Positions 25,953-27,514 of a DNA stretch of 27,514 bases are shown here, piece after piece; the stretch's first letter is position 1; each line of letters begins with the position of its first letter. The position numbers and the translations under genes were made by a program. Source of the stretch: an uncultured Eubacteriales bacterium (GTDB lineage: Bacteria; Bacillota; Clostridia; Oscillospirales; Oscillospiraceae); the NCBI GenBank assembly GCA_902465435.1, contig CABQNH010000025.1, positions 1-27,514 on the forward strand. The letters run 5' to 3'. Below the pieces are notes generated by a model. The model was not told the DNA's origin and did no database searches. It was given only the letters and a program-made list of their open reading frames with translations.

Positions 25953-27044
25953 ATGAAGGTCTATGTGGTGGAGCGGGAGGCGCTCGCAAAGAATATCGAG
26001 TTTTTGAAGAGCCGCGCGGGCGATACGCCGATCTGGGCCGTGCTGAAGGGAAACGGCTACGGGATCGGCATCATTCCCTTTGCAAAAATCCTCTCGGAGC
26101 ACGGCATCCACCAGTTCTGCGTGACAGAGCTGCGCGAGGCCAGCGCTCTGCGCGAAAACGGCTTTGAGACGGAGCCGATCTTAATGCTTCGCGAGACGGT
26201 CGATCCGGCGGAGATCAACCAGCTTCTTGATCTGCACATCATCCTGACCGTCGGCTCCGTGGACTGCGCCGCCGTCCTGAACGGCATTGCCGCCAGCCGC
26301 GCGGATATGGCGGAGGTGCATCTCAAGCTGGACACCGGCATGGGACGCTACGGCTTTCTGCCCAGCGAGACGGACAAGATGATCTCCGTCTATGAATATA
26401 TGAAAAACATCGCCGTCACCGGCATCTATACGCACTTTCACTCCGCCTTTTCCAACGACGTTGCAACCAAGCGGCAATATGCGACCTTCCAATCGGTCGT
26501 CACCCATATCCAGCAGGCAGGCTATGAAACGGGAACGGTGCATTGCTGCAATTCCTCGGCTTTTTTGCGCTATCCGGAAATGCACTGCGACGGCGTGCGC
26601 CTAGGCTCCGCGTTCCTCGGCCGCCTCTCCTTCCCGCATAATTTCCCGCTGACAAGGATCGGCTATATGGAGGCGACGATCGAGACGCTGCGCTGGCTGC
26701 CGAAGGAGCACACCGTCGGCTACGGCGCGACGTGGCGCGCCAAGGAGCCGACCAAGATCGCCGTGCTCTCCGTCGGCTGGTACAACGGCTTCGGTGCGGA
26801 ACGCTGCAACGACACGTTCCGCTTCCGCGACTGCCTGCGCGGCATTCTGCAGAACATAAAGCGGATCCTTTTCCGCCACAACATCATTGTCACCGTCAAC
26901 GGCCACAAGTGCCGCGTGCTCGGGCACATCGGCATGGTAAACACCATCGTCGATGTGACGGATATCGCCTGCGCCGTAGGCGACCGCGTCATTTGTCAGG
27001 TCAATCCGCTGACGCTCAAGGGTGTCAAAATTCAATACCGCTGA
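25953..27044 (+). CDS. Alanine racemase family PLP enzyme, divergent
   Basis: A 363-aa protein with the alanine racemase architecture: an N-terminal PLP barrel and a C-terminal beta domain. The PLP lysine is K32 in IWAVLKGNGYGIG, where typical Alr has AVVKANAYGHG. LDTGMGRYGF is conserved. The C-terminal VGYGATW gives the expected catalytic Tyr (Y257). Departures from standard Alr are IAVLSVGWYNGF (usually VGYADGY), GVRLGSAFLGR (usually VRPGIALYG) and HCCNSSAF (usually ANSAA). It may act on another amino acid or be a second racemase for cell-wall D-Ala/D-Ser; membrane segments as in VanT are absent. The ATG at 25953 has GGAGG; the longer frame from 25845 begins at the promoter. Confidence 0.8.
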   Translation: MKVYVVEREALAKNIEFLKSRAGDTPIWAVLKGNGYGIGIIPFAKILSEHGIHQFCVTELREASALRENGFETEPILMLRETVDPAEINQLLDLHIILTVGSVDCAAVLNGIAASRADMAEVHLKLDTGMGRYGFLPSETDKMISVYEYMKNIAVTGIYTHFHSAFSNDVATKRQYATFQSVVTHIQQAGYETGTVHCCNSSAFLRYPEMHCDGVRLGSAFLGRLSFPHNFPLTRIGYMEATIETLRWLPKEHTVGYGATWRAKEPTKIAVLSVGWYNGFGAERCNDTFRFRDCLRGILQNIKRILFRHNIIVTVNGHKCRVLGHIGMVNTIVDVTDIACAVGDRVICQVNPLTLKGVKIQYR

Positions 27045-27112
27045 GAGTCACAAAATTTTGCGGCCGTTTCCCCGCATCACAGGCACCCCGGAAATTTCTT
27101 CATAAAATCATA

Positions 27113-27514
27113 ACCACCGGCCGTGCCGGTGGTATGCACTAGCCCCCTTGGGGCATGCCCATGGCCGAGCCTATAGGCTCATCGAAAAGTCTGCCAACCG
27201 CGCAGCTTTCACGGGCTGCCCCTAAAGGGGCTTTTGTTTATTTGCCCTCTGTTATTGGCTGACCCGTAAACGGGTCTACATGCTCCTTTATACTCATTTG
27301 GTCGTCTGTGTAATCTTCCTGTAGCTGATTTCGGATATACTCTTGGATTGCCTTCCTGTTCGCTCCTACTGTACTTACATAATAGCCCCGGCACCAGAAA
27401 TGCCGGTTCCCATACTTGTACTTAAGGTGCGCGTACTTCTCGAAAATCATTAGGCTGCTCTTTCCTTTGAGGTAACCCATAATCTGTGCTACACTGTATT
27501 TCGGCGGTATCGAT
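27113..27514 (-). mobile_element. IS200/IS605-type insertion sequence, partial (3' side)
   Basis: The transposase gene 27238-27514 is followed on the minus strand by about 125 bases of non-coding DNA. This is packed with inverted repeats: GCCCC/GGGGC (27218-27231), GAGCCTATAGGCTC (27167-27180), GGGCATGCCC (27151-27160), GCCCC/GGGGC (27142-27154) and finally a 9-bp hairpin (27113-27121 with 27125-27133). IS200/IS605 elements end in subterminal hairpins rather than inverted repeats, so the last hairpin probably marks the right end. The exact cleavage site cannot be fixed. The other end lies outside the window. Confidence 0.7.
27238..27514 (-). CDS. tnpA: IS200/IS605 family transposase TnpA, partial (5' end off window)
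   Basis: The C-terminal 91 residues of a Y1 HUH transposase that moves single-stranded DNA. The visible part runs from SIPPKYSVAQIMGYLKGKSS through KYGNRHFWCRGYYVSTVG to the helix with AIQEYIRNQ. Y-x3-Q in that helix matches the catalytic tyrosine motif of the family. The HUH histidines would lie just upstream, outside the window. The frame stays open to the window edge; an internal ATG at 27480 is not the real start. No tnpB is seen on this side. Confidence 0.9.
   Translation of the reverse strand, partial: SIPPKYSVAQIMGYLKGKSSLMIFEKYAHLKYKYGNRHFWCRGYYVSTVGANRKAIQEYIRNQLQEDYTDDQMSIKEHVDPFTGQPITEGK

Noticed and set aside
25953..27044. VanT-type membrane serine racemase of a vancomycin resistance cluster
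   Set aside because: No membrane domain and no van ligase, dipeptidase or two-component genes nearby.

Overview
The window looks like a chromosomal segment of a fairly GC-rich Firmicute of class Clostridia, probably a gut member of the Oscillospirales (Ruminococcaceae/Oscillospiraceae). Grounds are the RpoB/RpoC sequence style, a GlgC/GlgD pair, strong AGGAGG-type ribosome binding sites, sigma-A-type promoters and intrinsic terminators. The genus cannot be fixed from the sequence alone.

Layout. (1) 1-341: downstream side of rpoC, with two strong inverted repeats and one copy (A) of a dispersed intergenic repeat. (2) 342-7934, minus: rpoC and rpoB, preceded by a long structured leader and a promoter at 8232-8260. 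A plus-strand promoter and terminator face this promoter and may define a small RNA. (3) 8382-10142, minus: four small genes (JAMM/JAB metalloprotease, two Cys-rich proteins, one two-TM protein), all uncharacterised, with a promoter at 10246-10274. (4) 10497-21527, plus: a complete glycogen operon read from one TTGCAA/TATAAT promoter: glgB (TTG start), glgC, glgD, glgA, glgP, a cytoplasmic GH13 amylase and a dCMP-deaminase-type enzyme. It ends in a large compound terminator, followed by copy B of the repeat. (5) 21709-25306, minus: dus (tRNA dihydrouridine synthase), ECF sigma factor, zinc-finger anti-sigma factor and exported M23 peptidase, tightly packed behind a TTGCAC/TAGAAT promoter. (6) 25437-25703, minus: a small tail-anchored-like protein. 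(7) 25953-27044, plus: a divergent alanine-racemase-family protein with its own promoter. (8) 27113-27514: the end of an IS200/IS605-type insertion sequence, with tnpA cut by the window edge.

How they work together. GlgC/GlgD make ADP-glucose, GlgA polymerises it, GlgB branches it, and GlgP with the GH13 enzyme degrade the polymer, so synthesis and breakdown are on one transcript. The sigma/anti-sigma/M23 operon reads as an envelope-responsive module. The rest is core transcription machinery and poorly known small genes.

I found no clear new defence or biosynthetic system. The most unusual signals are the repeat pair placed just after transcription terminators (16-260 and 21536-21705), the overlapping face-to-face promoters and structured leader of rpoB, and the JAMM/Cys-rich cluster. 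All functional statements come from motif reading by eye; no database search was run.
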